A stretch of 64,000 nt of DNA from Tieghemiomyces parasiticus. Lineage: Eukaryota > Kickxellomycota > Dimargaritomycetes > Dimargaritales > Dimargaritaceae. The notes under the pieces were generated by a model. That model searched no databases. It was not told the origin of the DNA and saw only the letters and a list, made by a program, of their open reading frames with translations. The position numbers and the translations under genes were made by a program. The stretch is from NCBI GenBank assembly GCA_027575765.1, contig JANBPT010000031.1, forward strand, positions 40,733-104,732. Reading direction: 5' to 3'. Of this stretch, positions 32,416 to 45,038 are shown one piece after another (position 1 is the first letter of the stretch; each line of letters opens with the position of its first letter).

Positions 32416-34638
32416 ATGGCTTCCGATTCCAATGCCCACATCACGTCGGCCCAGGCGATGAGCTTGGAGGCCGAATACGGTGCTCATAAGTAAGTCTTTA
32501 AAACTTTCTGCGTTTGCCTTGTTCAACGTGTGCTAGAGTTACAGGCACTTTGCTGGCTCTGTTGCGACCATCCAAGGCCGCGTATGACGACCCCGCCTCC
32601 ACCTCCCCCCCCCATCCACAGCTTGCTGCGTCTCACCCCGTTGTACTAACTGGAGGCAGAGGGCCTCTTCCTGGCGGACGAGACCTCACCGATAACCCTC
32701 TCGACTTATGGTCGCTAATCGTAGTGTCTTAATATTACCCATCCCTCCATTCGGCGGACACTCACTTCGTTGCTAGCTACCACCCACTCCCTGCCGTCCT
32801 GAGCAAAGGCAAGGGCGCCAAGGTTTGGGACCCCGAGGGCAAGGAGTACCTGGACTTCCTGTCCGCCTACTCCGCTGTCAACCAAGGTGAGTATGCCTCT
32901 TTTGGCCGTCTTCGTTAATCACCTTGGTGAGGGGGAGGATGAGGCCATGACATTCAACCCCAGACCAATGGCACTCGATTAGGCACGATCGACAGTGACT
33001 GTCGATGTACTAGCCAATGTACCCGGTGCAGCCACGTCACAGTGAAATGATCCCCGCTCGCCTCACATTTATTATCTGGCACTCACACACGGTTGCCTCC
33101 CTTGACTTCATTTGCGCCTCGCTTCAGGCCACTGCCATCCCAAGATCGTGCAGGCACTTATCGATCAGTCCCAAACCCTGGCTCTGAGCTCGCGGGCCTT
33201 CTACAATGACCAGTTTGGCAAGTACGCCAAATACGTGACGGAGGTAAGGATCACTAAAGGGAATAGTTTTAACTGCCATGTGTTCATTGGGGCATATGGG
33301 CTGTCCAGATGCAATCCCCATTACAGGGATTGGTTCCTCAAACCAGCGGACTGGAGCTACAGTCAGAGCTGTGTCTAGAGTGAAATCGGGTAAGTGCCGT
33401 CGCTAACTCTTCACAAACCGTGTACAACCTCTGCATCCCACAATGTCTGGGTGACAGTACTTCAAATACGACATGGTACTGCCGATGAATACGGGCGCCG
33501 AGGCCGTCGAGACGGCCCTGAAACTGGCTCGCAAGTGGGGCTACATGAAGGTAAGCAGGTGACATCAGCTATAGTTTAGGAAGGAGCTGGGCGGGGGTGC
33601 CATTGAGGGCCCTCCTCCAGGCGTACTAACCTAGTCGCAAGGAATAGTAGCCCCCCCCCCTCCCCTCGCATTCGTCTTGTTGCGACGTACGACTTAATAT
33701 CAACCCTCCTGCATCACGCGCCCCTTACACGATCTTGCACCTCCAATCACCATCAGAAAAATATTCCTGCCAACAAGGCCCTTATCTTCTCATGTGCTGA
33801 AAACTTCCATGGTCGCACCACCGGTGTCGTGTCCATGTCGACCGACCCGGAGGCTCGTAACGACTTTGGGCCGTACCTACCCAATGTGGGTCCGTATTGC
33901 CCTTCTACCGGCAGCGTCATCCGCTACAACCATGCCGAAGACCTCGAGGCGGCCCTGGAGGCCCACGGCCCCGAAGTGGCCGCCTTTCTGGTGGAACCCA
34001 TCCAGGGTGAGGCTGGCATCGTCGTACCTGACGAGGGCTACCTGAAGAAGTGCTACGAACTGTGCCAGAAACACAACGTGCTGTTTATCGCCGATGAGAT
34101 CCAGACGGGCCTGGCGCGGACCGGTACTATGTTGGCCATCGAGCATGACGGTGTGCGCCCCGACATTGTGCTTCTAGGCAAGGCGCTCAGCGGCGGCGTA
34201 TACCCGGTCAGCGCAGTGCTGGCCGATCGCGACGTGATGCTGTGCATCCAGCCGGGCGAGCACGGCAGCACCTACGGTGGTAACCCTGTGGCCTGTGCAG
34301 TGGCTATTGCGGCCCTGGAGGTGCTCAAGGAGGAGAACCTCGTAGAGCGCGCCCGCACTCTAGGTGAACAGTTCCGTACCGCCCTGCGCGCCTTCGACTC
34401 GCCCGTCATCCAAACTGTACGCGGTCGCGGCCTGCTTAATGCCATTGTGATTGACGAGAGCCGGTGCAACGGCAAGACCGCCTGGGACCTGTGCCTGCTG
34501 ATGAAGGAACGTGGTTTGCTGGCCAAACCTACCCACCAGAACATCATCCGCCTGGCCCCGCCGCTTGTCATTTCGGAGGAGGAGCTCCAGCGCGGTGTGG
34601 ACATTATCAAGTCGTCTGTCGCCGACCTCGTGCAGTGA
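32416..34638 (+). CDS. CAR2: Ornithine aminotransferase, cytosolic type
   Basis: A spliced gene of five exons: 32416-32489, 32777-32886, 33128-33243, 33458-33550, 33757-34638. The joins keep frame and have GT-AG ends; the product is about 424 residues. It transfers the delta-amino group of ornithine to 2-oxoglutarate, giving glutamate semialdehyde in arginine breakdown. Family motifs are [67 protein letters not shown], and the PLP lysine in [12 protein letters not shown] (about K273). The N-terminus ([20 protein letters not shown]) is not a mitochondrial presequence, so it is probably cytosolic like yeast Car2. Introns are 206-287 bases. Confidence 0.93.
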
Positions 34639-35175
34639 ATGAGATGCGTCTTAACCCCCGCTAGTCTGCCTCGGCTATTTCGGGAGGTGTTTTTTTGACC
34701 TGGATTTCGCGGGCGTTCCGTGCCGCTACTATACACATATACACGTTCTGTTCCTATTCCCTAGCACGTAAATACACATTGTCAATCATCTCTCAACCTA
34801 ATGAGTATAAGGCCGAGAGCGCGTTCCCGTGACGGGCCCATTGGGCCACGACCAATGCTAGATGCAACTAGAAAGGCAGTGTCTCAGGGGTCCAGGACAC
34901 TTCGCCCCTTGCTGGAGCACAGGCATCTCCCACTGAAACCAAATCGCCCCGCCCTTTAGCGTTATAGCCCTCCCGGTGCTCCGCGAAGGAATTGCGTCGA
35001 CTCCAGAGTCCCCAAGGTTAAGGATGATATGGGGCCTCCCAATATCTCTACCTCGATATCACCCGAATTCCCAACCTATAGGCAACTACTCGGCGTTCCT
35101 CATCCACGCCATCATTTGCTACGCCATAAAAGGCCACCTAAGAACATTGCATAATTATCGACTCCTCTCTCAGTT
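34639..35175. other. Intergenic between OAT and NmrA-like gene
   Basis: No frame of note. CATAAAAGG near 35125 could act as TATA-like element for the next gene, about 45 bases before its ATG. Confidence 0.4.
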
Positions 35176-36230
35176 ATGGACTTATCCGCTAAACCCACTA
35201 TCGCCGTTCTCGGCGCCACCGGTCAGCAAGGTGAATGCTGGTCGCACTTAAGGATTTGGTGGCTCACGCGCTGGGTCTCGCCCGGATGTCACAGTGAATA
35301 CCGAAAGCTAACCTGACATAGCGCCACCTTACTCCTCTCTACTCGCAACCCAATGTAGGAAGTGCCGTCGTCGATGCCCTCCTTGACAGCCGACGCTTCG
35401 CTGTCCGCGCCCTGAGCCGCAACGTCAAGTCGTCGGCTGCCAACGCGCTGGCCGCCCGGGGAGTGGAAGTCGTCCAAGCGGATGTCTACAACGCAGGTGA
35501 CCTCGAGCGTGCCTTCGCGGGGGCTGACGGAGTATTCTTCACCACCCTTTTCGAACTTGCACCCAGGCTACCCAAGAACGAGCTCGTTCAGGGTCAGAAT
35601 GTGGCTAACGCCGCTAAGCGTGCTGGGGTGAAACACGTCATCTTCAGCACTCTACCCAGCATCCGCGAGATATCCGATGGCAAATACATCCACGCTACCC
35701 AGTTTGACGAAAAGGCCGAGGTTACCGAGTACATCAGATCACTGGACCTGCCGACCACGTTCTTCGTCTACGGGTACTTTATGACCAACGTGACGCGCAA
35801 CCCCAATGTCTACCGAGTCGTCGGCCCAGACGCTTACGAACTCATCGTCACAGTCCCTGTGCATACCAAGGTACCCGTCACCGACGCCACAGGTGATGCT
35901 GGCCGTGCCGTCGCCAAGGCTTTCCTGAATCCTGCCGATACCATCGGCCGAGAGTACCTCCTTTCCAGTGAGTATAAGACCATCGCCCAGCTGGCCGCGG
36001 AAGTCGGTCGGCACACGGGTAAAAAGATCCGCGCCGTTCAGCTTACTCCCGAGGAGACCTCCCGGCACGTCTTCTTGAGACTACGTCCATCTCAGGACAT
36101 GTTTAACTCGATTCACGAGTTTGGTTACGCCCCACATTTGACCCTAGAACCGACGGTTCAGGCCTTTGGCAAACAAGGCAGTTTCGCCGATTTTCTGGCC
36201 CGGGAGAAGAAGGTTGCCTTTCCTGAGTAA
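35176..36230 (+). CDS. NmrA-like NAD(P)-binding protein, copy 1
   Basis: Two exons, 35176-35230 and 35359-36230, joined in phase 1 across a GT-AG intron of 128 bases; the product is 308 residues. The N-terminus holds the Rossmann motif TIAVLGATGQQGSAVV, with the intron cutting the codon of the last Gly of GATGQQG. Then come DGVFFTT, the HVIFSTLPS strand, TTFFVYGYFMTNV and a C-terminal part with QLAAEVGRHTGKKIR and QLTPEE. This is the NmrA-like branch of atypical short-chain dehydrogenases, which bind NAD(P) and either act as redox-sensing regulators or as reductases. The usual catalytic YxxxK is not evident. A paralogue with the same intron position lies 0.8 kb downstream on the same strand. 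Confidence 0.88.
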
Positions 36231-36898
36231 AAGGCCCTTGGGAGACATCTCGTCATGGCATACTACACAGTCCGCTACCTTGTTTTCTGTCCGCTGTTCG
36301 GCTAGGATCCACCTGCCCAGCTGAGGAGACCTCATTATAAACGTCGCCAATTACCGCGGCTAATCAATGAAGGCGTGCTTCCACCAAAAAATTGAGGTCG
36401 GAGAGAGGTGCCAGCCGGTATGGCCGGATTGACGAGCCCCTCCATAAAGGGGTGGTTCAGTTTCCCATGACTAACTTTCTACCCAAAAAGTTCAGATGCA
36501 CGGCTAGGGCCATATGAGAGCCCTGGGCCGATACATCCCGCCTCCCCCCCCCCTCTACGTAATGCCACACACCAATTGCTGCAGAGCAGACTCCGGCGGT
36601 ACAGGTACAACGTCATCTGATCTCGCACCGCGGATGGGCCGAGTAACATGGTGCCGAAAGAGGACTTACTAGCTTCTTCAATGATCAACTGTCTTCCGGT
36701 GGAAACCGCTTTACATCACTAGTGTCGGATCTGTCTGCTGGTTTCAATTTCCAGGATCTTAGATAATGTGAAGCTATTGTAGCGTCTCCGCCCAACTCCG
36801 TTCTTTATCACGGCCATAATCAGATACATTAAGCAGTCATAGTATCCGATGTCATGACGCTTGCCACGCCCAGCCATTTCTTACCTATCTCCCAGCCC
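36231..36898. other. Intergenic between NmrA-like copies
   Basis: No gene. A 10-C run at 36544-36553. CT-rich promoter sequence of copy 2 begins near 36880. Confidence 0.5.
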
Positions 36899-36906
36899 TA
36901 TAAATA
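36899..36906 (+). promoter_or_regulatory. TATA box of NmrA-like copy 2
   Basis: TATAAATA about 117-124 bases before the ATG, followed by a pyrimidine-rich leader. Confidence 0.55.
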
Positions 36907-37022
36907 ACCGCCCACCCTTACGCTCGCCTTCCCTCTCTTGTTTCAGCGCACCACTGCTTTTAACCTTTCAATAGCCTCTCACTTTACCTAGCTGCTTTCT
37001 ACCTCCCTACTTCTCAGCCAAC

Positions 37023-38092
37023 ATGGATGATACCAAACCTATAATCGCAGTCGTCGGCGCTACCGGTCTTCAAGGTGCGTTTGTGGTGCGGGATGACCAC
37101 CCTTTTGTCCTTCCTCTGCCTGAGCTGGTTGCAAAAAGACTAACCACATTGATCCTCGACCCCGAAACTTCACCCTGGCTCCCTCACTACACACCCTGTG
37201 CTGGTCTCTAGGTGGGTCCGTTGCCAACGCGCTACTTGACACGGGCCGTTTTACCGTACGTGCACTTACGCGCACCCTCGATTCCGACGCGGCCCTGGCC
37301 CTGGCCGATCGTGGTGCCCAAGTCGTTCAGGCTGACGTTTACCGCCCAGATGACCTCAACGCCGCCTTGGCAGGGGCTTACGGCGTATTCTTCACCACGT
37401 TCTCCGACTTTCCGTCGAAGCAACCGGGCCTGGAGGTGTGCCAAGGTAAGAACGTTGCCGATGCAGCCCAACGAGCCGGGGTCAAGCACGTCGTCTTCAG
37501 TACCCTGCCGGACCTCCGCCAGCTGTCTAGCGGGAAGTACTCCCACGTTCATCACTTCAACGAGAAGGCAGAGGTGGCCGCCTATATTAAGTCATTGGGT
37601 CTGCCGGCCACTTTCATGGTCTACGGGTACTACATGACCAACGTCACAGCCTCTCCGTTCGCATACCGCAAGGTGGCGGTGGGCGATACGGAAGAATACG
37701 AGTTTCTGGTACCCGTACCTGTCAGCAGCGTGACAGCGGTCGCTGACACCGTCGGGGATGGAGGCCGCTGCGTGGCGCACTGCCTTATGAACAGGGAAGA
37801 AACTGTGGGTCAGGAATACTTCGTTGCCACTGAATTTTTGACCTATGAAGAGATGGCCCGGGAACTGGCTCAGGCCACGGGTAAGGTGATCCGTGCGGTT
37901 CAGCTCAGTCCCGAGGAGATTTCTCAGCATCCGGTATTCCGTACGGATGAGGCAAGAGACATGTTTAACTTCTTTCACGAGTTTGGCTACCCCGCGGAGC
38001 TCAATCTGGACAAGACAGCAAATACGTTTGGGAAGCTGACCACCTTCCGCGAGTTTTTGAAGCGTGAGAAACACGTCGCCCTCCCGCAGTAA
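37023..38092 (+). CDS. NmrA-like NAD(P)-binding protein, copy 2
   Basis: Two exons, 37023-37074 and 37212-38092, joined in phase 1 across a 137-base GT-AG intron; the product is 310 residues. It is a paralogue of the upstream gene: IIAVVGATGLQGGSVANALL gives the Rossmann motif, with the intron again splitting the last Gly codon; GVFFTTFSD, HVVFSTLPDL, MVYGYYMTNV, ELAQATGKVIRAVQLSPEEI and FNFFHEFGYPAEL align with copy 1. Expected role: NADP(H) binding with regulatory or reductase activity; the substrate is unknown. Tandem order, matching intron position and length show a local duplication. Divergence is enough that the copies may have separate jobs. Confidence 0.88.
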
Positions 38093-38156
38093 GTTGGCGG
38101 GAGGGGTGGGGGTGGGTTTTGCAGTGGCTGTTGGGGAGGATGTGTTGACCCCGGTA

Positions 38157-38162
38157 AATAAA
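38157..38162 (+). terminator. AATAAA polyadenylation signal, NmrA copy 2
   Basis: AATAAA about 65 bases after the stop codon. Confidence 0.5.
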
Positions 38163-39371
38163 ACATAGTATAGGGTAAAGAAAATGCGTTCTCTCTAACG
38201 ATTAGGCCGAGGAGCAGCTCAACCGTAGTGACTATGGTGCAATAGGTGGACACTGCTGTCTGAGACGTAATACAAACTGATGACCGCCATAATATCTCTC
38301 GGACTTGAGGTCGATGAAACCCGTGGCGCCGGCAATAGCCTGACCCAACCTATTCCCCTCGTAGCCAATCCCCCCGTACTCTGTGTGGCATGATTTTGGA
38401 GAGGAGCTAACTTTCGAACGCCAGTAGGTTTCACATTACGGGGGCTACTTCCTATGCCTCTCATTGACACCCAGGACAGTGGTAGGACCCCACCTCCTCC
38501 ACCGAGGCTACGGCGGTGGAGCTAACTTTGAGTGGCACTGCGGCCGCCACAGTTGGATATTATTCTCCTGGCGGGTCCGCATCTTAAACCAAGTCAATTG
38601 AGGCAATACAGCTTCATTGAGCGCACGTAGGCATCCATAGACATGTACTGCCCGTGGTCTGAGGGGGGCGGTAAGCGTTCTGATTACAAGTACCTCCCCG
38701 CCTCCTGCCGCGCCATCTCACCTCAACCTATCGACTAGGATCCTGGTCTGAAGGTTTATATGGCTCACCCCAGATAGCCAAAAGTAAGCGGGGGTCAAAG
38801 GAAACGGGATCGGAAAGTAGAAAAAGCGCCACATCCCCTTTTCACTGATCGTACGCCCCGCCCAGATACGAATGTTTACCCGCCATGTTGGGCGCCTTTT
38901 AACCTCATTATCACTTGGTGGAAAGTGGCGAAACTAGCCCCGCCACCTCAAAATTTACCGGGGAAGGCGAAGCACGACCGCGCCCGCCATATATGGGACA
39001 TTGGAAATACGGTCTACCGGTCGGCTATCTGCCCAGCTTCCCTAGTTTTGTACGCTTCTTTGTGGACGTGTTTATCTGTAACTAATTTATCCTTAAACAT
39101 GTTTCCCCTCCCATCTTTGCTTACTACCCCAGCTGTATAGTTGCCTACCTCTTCCCTTCCCCCTTGTATGAGCAGACGTTATATTTGTAGCAGATATGGT
39201 ACACTCCCCTGGCTCTGATCATTGCACTTGAATACTGCCTACCTACCCTTTCGAGTACTTAGGTGGTTATTAGGTAAAATTATACCCATTTTTAGTCGAG
39301 CGGCTCTTCTCGATTCGCATTGCACTACACGGCTCCGCTTGCTACTAGAAAGTATACCCCCCTTTAGTGCG
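38163..39371. other. Intergenic, no gene recognised
   Basis: Short frames only. TC-rich sequence from about 39030 is the promoter side of the amidohydrolase gene. Confidence 0.5.
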
Positions 39372-41445
39372 ATGTCCTCGTTACCGATTAGGCTTGACCA
39401 GGCCTCCGAGGGTAGCACGGCGTCCCCGCTCAGCGGTCCCCCGCTCTCACCGGCTCATAGTGAATCGTCCCATTTGCTGACCGAGTGGGAGGACGAATGG
39501 TACCAGGTCCTCCGGACGGAGATTGTGCGCCTGGCTCCTGAGCTCACGAAGATTAGCCACGAGGTCAGTGTTATTCCCAGGGTGTCAAGATGGGAACCTA
39601 ACCGAGAGGTAAGGAGGGGGAAGGGATATAGTACCTCACATTGGAAACTAACTACTTGACACTTGACCCTTAAACCGATACCATCGCTCACCTCTGTCCC
39701 GTGGGGAACATATCGCCTGGCCAGATATTCGATAACCCCGAGATTGGCGGTGAAGAGGTTTTGGCCTGTCGCCTACTTTCAGAGTTCCTCGAACGGCACG
39801 AGTTTCACATCGAGCCGGCCCCGGCCAATTTACCCACGGCCTTCCTGGCCACGTTCGAGACGGAGGATTATGACGAGCACTCACGGGTCATTGGCTTCTT
39901 TACTGAGTAGGTTGCGCCAAGTTGGCCTTTTGCTATATGATGCGAAGTGGTACTCTCTTTGGAATGCAGTTGGCGAGAGCTCTCCTATCATACTCAGGTC
40001 CCTCGTTTGCAGATAAACATTCGACATTCTAATGCTTATTTATAAGTTGGCCATCACCTGCGTAACTGATCCCCCCCTGCCCTTTTTTTACCCAGGTACG
40101 ACGCGTTGCCCGAGATTGGGCACGCTTGTGGTCACAACCTCATCGCTGTAGGGTCGGTGGCCTCCGCCATAGGTAAGCTAGTCAGAAGTTGTTAACGAAG
40201 CCGGGCCGGCTAAGGAACATGGTTCTCAAATAGTATTTATTACCAGCGCTCTCATCGTGCTTTACGTTCACCCCCCCCCGATCTCCTGATACCCGCCCTC
40301 AGCTACCAAGCATGCCATGGTTCATTTCGGTCTCCGCGGCAGTATTCAAGTGTTTGGCTCACCGGACGAAGAGAATTTGGGAGGAAAGATTGAATTTATT
40401 GACGCTGGCCTCCTCAAGTATCCCGACGTGTGCCTCATGGCACACCCGGGTAACCAAGACATTGCCCTAATGCGCACATTGGCATTACAGTCGGTGTCCG
40501 TGCACTACCACGGAAAGGCCGCCCACGCAGCCGTGATGCCCTGGGAGGGTATGAACGCCCTCGACGCCATCGTCCAGACCTACCAGGCCATCGCCATGTA
40601 CCGCCAGGAAATGCCACCGGGAGCCATGTAAGTATGATACGTCCAAAATATGCATATCTTAAACCAGACGCGAGGTTCCGTTAAGACCCAGGTTTCCTAA
40701 CCAGCCCCAACTTCATACATTACCCGGTGCTACTGCTTTCCCTCTATCTCATCAGGGTCCACGGGATCATTACTGACGGCGGTCGGGCCTGCAACGGTAA
40801 GTGGGAGGGGGTATTCTTGAGGTGATGGGCGACAACTGACTTGCAGATCTAGCTGTAGCCCGACTGACTGAAGCTACATCACATACCATCTGCGTTGTTT
40901 TTTTTGTTCTGTTTTTTTGGCTGCCGCCTCATACCACAGTGATTCCCAACCATGCCAGCGCCAGCTATATCCTCCGCTCGGATACGAAAGCCACGCTGGG
41001 TCGCCTAAAATCCCGGGTAACCGACATCTTCGAGGGTGCGGTGCGGGCTACCGGGTGCCAGTTACGCCATAGCTGGGATCCCATGTACATGGAAATGAAT
41101 TTTAACCGAAACTTGGCGGGCCAGTACCAGTACTATATGGAGAAGCTCTACCAGGTACAGTTCCCGACGGCGCTGGAACAAGAGTCACGGGCCACGGCCA
41201 GTACCGACATGGGTAACGTCTCGTTCGTCAAGCCCAGTATCCACACGATGTACCGGGTCGGGGTGGGTACCACCTGCAGTCTGCACACGGAGGGCTTCCG
41301 CAATGCGTGCAAATCCAATGTCGCCCACGAACGCACATGGAAGGCCGGCGTGGTGATGGCTATGGTGGGTCTCAAAGTGTTGGCCGACGATGATTTTTTC
41401 GACCAGGTCCATAAAGAGTTCCGCACCACCAATCGCCAGCCATAA
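39372..41445 (+). CDS. M20-family amidohydrolase, PM20D2-like
   Basis: Six exons: 39372-39563, 39725-39906, 40096-40172, 40303-40627, 40756-40796, 40940-41445, all with GT-AG introns of 128-189 bases. The joined frame gives about 440 residues. Motifs run in M20D order: [36 protein letters not shown] with metal-binding Asp and His, [18 protein letters not shown] with the catalytic-type Glu pair, [42 protein letters not shown] and a closing HTEGF. The GHACGHN form and length match peptidase M20 domain-containing protein 2, a dipeptidase for beta-alanyl or gamma-aminobutyryl dipeptides; the true substrate here is inferred only. No signal peptide, so it is cytosolic. Splice sites were placed by frame and homology; the small 41-base exon is the least certain. 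Confidence 0.88.
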
Positions 41446-43078
41446 TTGCAGCCTGGATTGGTGTGGTTGCTTCACAATCCACGATAGTTTTTGGCCAACA
41501 TTTCCCTAGCACAGACAGTTCTGCATCCTGCATATAAATTACACCCGTCTCTTTGCACCTGTACGGTTGGCCTCATGTTAAAAAATAATGCGCCACATCC
41601 ATCGACTGCACAACCGTCTTATCGACAGTGGAAGGGATACGATGTAATGAGCGGCAGCCTTGGGAGCGGATATAGTCGGATTGGCCTTTCCCTCCCCCTG
41701 CCCATTAAGGGCTGCTGGAGGTAGTGAGGAGCAGTGAGAGGAAAGTGAGGCGGCCGTTGCCTCTGTGGGTGGCCTTCGTAACTACCAGGCTCAAAAGTAG
41801 TGTCTGAAAGTAATCATGTGAGCTCTCACCTGTGCGTGCCCAACCATGTCCCCATTAACCCCATTCCTTTCCACCTACCGCTGCCTCTACGCTCCCTCCC
41901 TGGCCGTCGCCCGCCAGCGTCGCACAGCTGACCCACGGACACAATAGGACTGAAAGTGGACGGCCTCTATGGTATGCAATGAGTGCAGCCCGTAGTGGCC
42001 ACCTGGTAGGCCAGGGCTCTGACAGGGTGGTGTTGGTGGGCGCCAGGCCTAATGAAGGCCGCAATCTCATGGCTCCTACCTTCCATAAGGAAGAGTGCCT
42101 GACGCACGTCCCGTCGAACTCCATTTTTCACAAATGGCTCTACCATAAGAAGAGCTGGAGGGGAAGTGGCTGGGCTAGGGATCGCCTTGGCCCTGAAGGT
42201 TCATTGGTCAGTCCAGGGCACCGGTGGTACGGACAGGGTGTTTTTATAGTCGGTAGGGCGAAGGCCACGCCTCCCTTTGTCCCTGTGCACCTGGTCGGTG
42301 GGACCGCCTTCCCGGCAGTGGCGTCCAGGGGGGGGGGGGTGTATAGACAGACTGGAGCCGGAAAGGAGATTGGTTTTGGTTAATCGCGCCGCAAGACCTG
42401 CCGGATGCCACTCCCCCCCCCATCTTTCACCGGCCACCCTGGCCCACATATGGAGGCTTTGCCAAGGTGTCCGCTTCGGTGCAGGTGCCTAACGCATGTG
42501 GGATGAATCGGAGGTGGCATGGACTGGGTAGCGCGCATTGCTATCCACCCGGCACATAATTTATCCCAAGCCTACCTTCGACCCCTGAGTCTCTAGTCGT
42601 AGCAATAAACTCCGAGATCCTGCCCCCTCCATATGATGCCAAGGCCGGGACATGTTCCGTTATGGAAGTTTCTGCCACGCCCACCTGGATCGTCTGTACT
42701 GCACCCGTATTGTTCCTAGCCTTCGATTGTTGTTGCGACCAGAGTCGGTTCTCACCCCGTCCATTTCCACACTCTCCGGTACTTGCTGGGATGACCTTGC
42801 CTACAGTACTGTTTTCCAAGCGTTCTAACCTATCCGCCCCGGTGGGACACCCACCGCCTCCTCTGCTATGACCTTGGACATTAGCTCTTCCCGGACTCTA
42901 TCACCGTCAATTATTTTCGGACTACTTTCCAGGCTTCGGGGTTTAACTAATTTGCCACTCACTCGATACCCTCTCTTGTGCAATTTATTTTTCGGCGACC
43001 ACACTACTATCCCCAACCGGGCACATCTTAGCCCCGTCAATCGGTCACCCTAGTTGATAATCTAAACCTCGCTGCTGG
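41446..43078. other. Intergenic, no gene recognised
   Basis: No recognised coding sequence. A 12-G run lies at 42328-42339. A 134-codon frame (41979-42383, +) crosses that run and is not convincing. CT-rich sequence from 42830 is the kinase promoter. Confidence 0.5.
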
Positions 43079-43087
43079 TATTTATAG
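43079..43087 (+). promoter_or_regulatory. TATA-like element of kinase gene
   Basis: TATTTATAG about 55 bases before the ATG in a CT-rich leader. Confidence 0.4.
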
Positions 43088-43138
43088 CTCCCCTTCAATT
43101 ACTACTCTATCCCACCTCCCCTAGCCAATACCGTCACC

Positions 43139-44523
43139 ATGGGTATCCTGGATCACCTCCATCTCAATAGCAACAGAGACCAGCCGCCGACCTACGTCAA
43201 GAAGAAGGGTTACACCTTCGGCCGGGTGCTCGGTAAGTGATGCCCATGTTGAACACCGGCCAGTGACCCCCCCACTCACTAGTCGACCGGATGGCGGGCA
43301 CGTTATCCGCGCATTAGAGGACCACAGGTGGAAACAGCTGCCGGTCCTAGACAGTGGTAAGGCTTTCTGTGGGTGTGATTAGCAAAAGCACGTATACCTC
43401 TAACGCTTAGTTCGAGACCAACGCCCCCTCCCTTATCCTTTCCACGCCTGCAGGCAGCGGAACCTTTGGCGAGGTCTACCAGGCCAAGCGTATCAAGGAT
43501 GGCGTCCAGGTGGCCGTGAAGGTTATTCGCAAAAGCCTGCTTAACGGCGATCCTACAATGGTCAATAAGGAAATCAACGTGATGCGTGGCCTTAAGCACC
43601 CTAACATTGTGCAGCTGTATGACTACTTTGAGAGCCGAGACCGGTACTACCTCGTATTCTCGTTGGCCACGGGCGGCGAGCTCTTTGAGCGTATCAGCCA
43701 GCAGGGCCGTTTCTCCGAGAAGGATGCCGTCCGGGTTATGCGCACCGTGTTCGAGGCCGTCGCATTCCTACACGATCACCACGTCGTCCACCGGGACCTC
43801 AAACCCGAGAACCTACTCTACCGCGACGAGTCCCCAGATTCCCCCCTAGTGATTGCCGATTTCGGTATCGCCCGGGTCATGACTGATGAGAACGATGTGC
43901 TTAGCACCGTATGCGGCAGCTACGGCTACGTCGCCCCGGAGATTTGCCGGAGGCGGAAGTATGGTAAACCCGTGGATGTGTGGAGCCTGGGCATCATCAC
44001 CTTCACCATCCTGTGCGGATACTCGCCCTATTACTTTTGCGAGAACGCGCAGGAGATGTTGGCCGTCATGGAACGTCACGAGGTAGTTTTTGACAAGCGG
44101 TACTGGTGGGGGGTATCGGACGGCGCCAAGGAATTCATTCGGGCCTGCCTCCACCCGGACCCGACCCAGCGTCTCACCGTCCACCAGGCGCTCCGTCACC
44201 CCTGGCTGGAGGGCACCACGGCCCTGGATAACGATCTGTTGCCTGACGTGATTGAACAATCGCGCGCCCGCAAGACCTTCCAGCGCGCCGTCAACAAGCT
44301 CAAGTTGGTCAACAGGTTGCGTAAGCTGTCCATGTCAGACGATTCCGAGGACGAACGCGGGAGCGCCGCCGGGTCCCAGCACAGCAGCCCTGAGCGTACT
44401 GGGGCCGCCTCGCCTGTCGACCCCGCCCGCGCCGTCGCAGCCACCGCCGCTGCCCGTGCGTCCAATGAATCCGGCCGGTCCGTCGACTCGTTTGTGTCCG
44501 CTGAGGAGAACCCTCAGCGTTAA
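43139..44523 (+). CDS. CaMK-type serine/threonine kinase
   Basis: Two exons, 43139-43232 and 43454-44523, joined in phase 1; the product is 387 residues. All kinase landmarks are present: glycine loop LGSGTFGEVY (G32-G37), VAVK (K54), catalytic HRDLKPEN (D146), DFG (D167), YVAPE and DVWSLGIITFTILCG. The form GGELFERI and HPWL ending matches the calcium/calmodulin-dependent kinase I group. After the domain, RKTFQRAVNKLKLVNRLRKL is a basic amphipathic helix typical of the autoinhibitory and calmodulin-binding segment, followed by an acidic and Ser/Ala-rich tail. It likely relays Ca2+ signals in the cytosol. The intron cuts a Gly codon of the glycine loop. No EF-hands, so it needs separate calmodulin. 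Confidence 0.92.
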
Positions 44524-45038
44524 AACTACCCCCCCCCCTGCGCTGTACCACCCTCCCCCCTCATCTGTCTGATTGCTCTGTGGGCAGCATATTTAAACTG
44601 TCGCCCCCGCCATCTCCCTCGTAGCCTCACGATTAAGCCTATTCTCCCCTTATCTATGTCCTCGACGCTGCCGTTGTTGTTTTTGGTAGCTACGGAAGCG
44701 CTCATTACAGACCACATTTTGTTTGCTTATAGAGCGATCCAATGGTTACTAGTATAACCCGCCGGTGAGGAACTACTCGGCGGAGGCAGGATACTCTAGC
44801 CGGAAGGTCTCCCTCATAGTGAATGAAGATGTGGTGGGTATCGCGATTAGAGATGGTAATCCGGGCCAAGTTGCGTCCATTCCAGTAAAAATCTAATAAG
44901 GAAATATCGCAAGCCTCTACTAAAAATACATTTTATTGACGGGTCAGAACTACCGATACGGACGACGGTGAGAAGGGATAAGGGTACCCGAGGAAACGCG
45001 AAGTACGTCGAATGCCGTATTACTGCGGGGGGGGGTCT
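44524..45038. other. Convergent intergenic region
   Basis: Space between the converging kinase and SNAPC4-like genes. It holds a 10-C run (44529-44538), a 9-G run (45027-45035) near the other gene's end, and the minus-strand polyadenylation signal. Confidence 0.55.
44932..44937 (-). terminator. AATAAA polyadenylation signal, SNAPC4-like gene
   Basis: TTTATT on +, that is AATAAA on the minus strand, about 100 bases beyond the stop codon. Confidence 0.45.
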
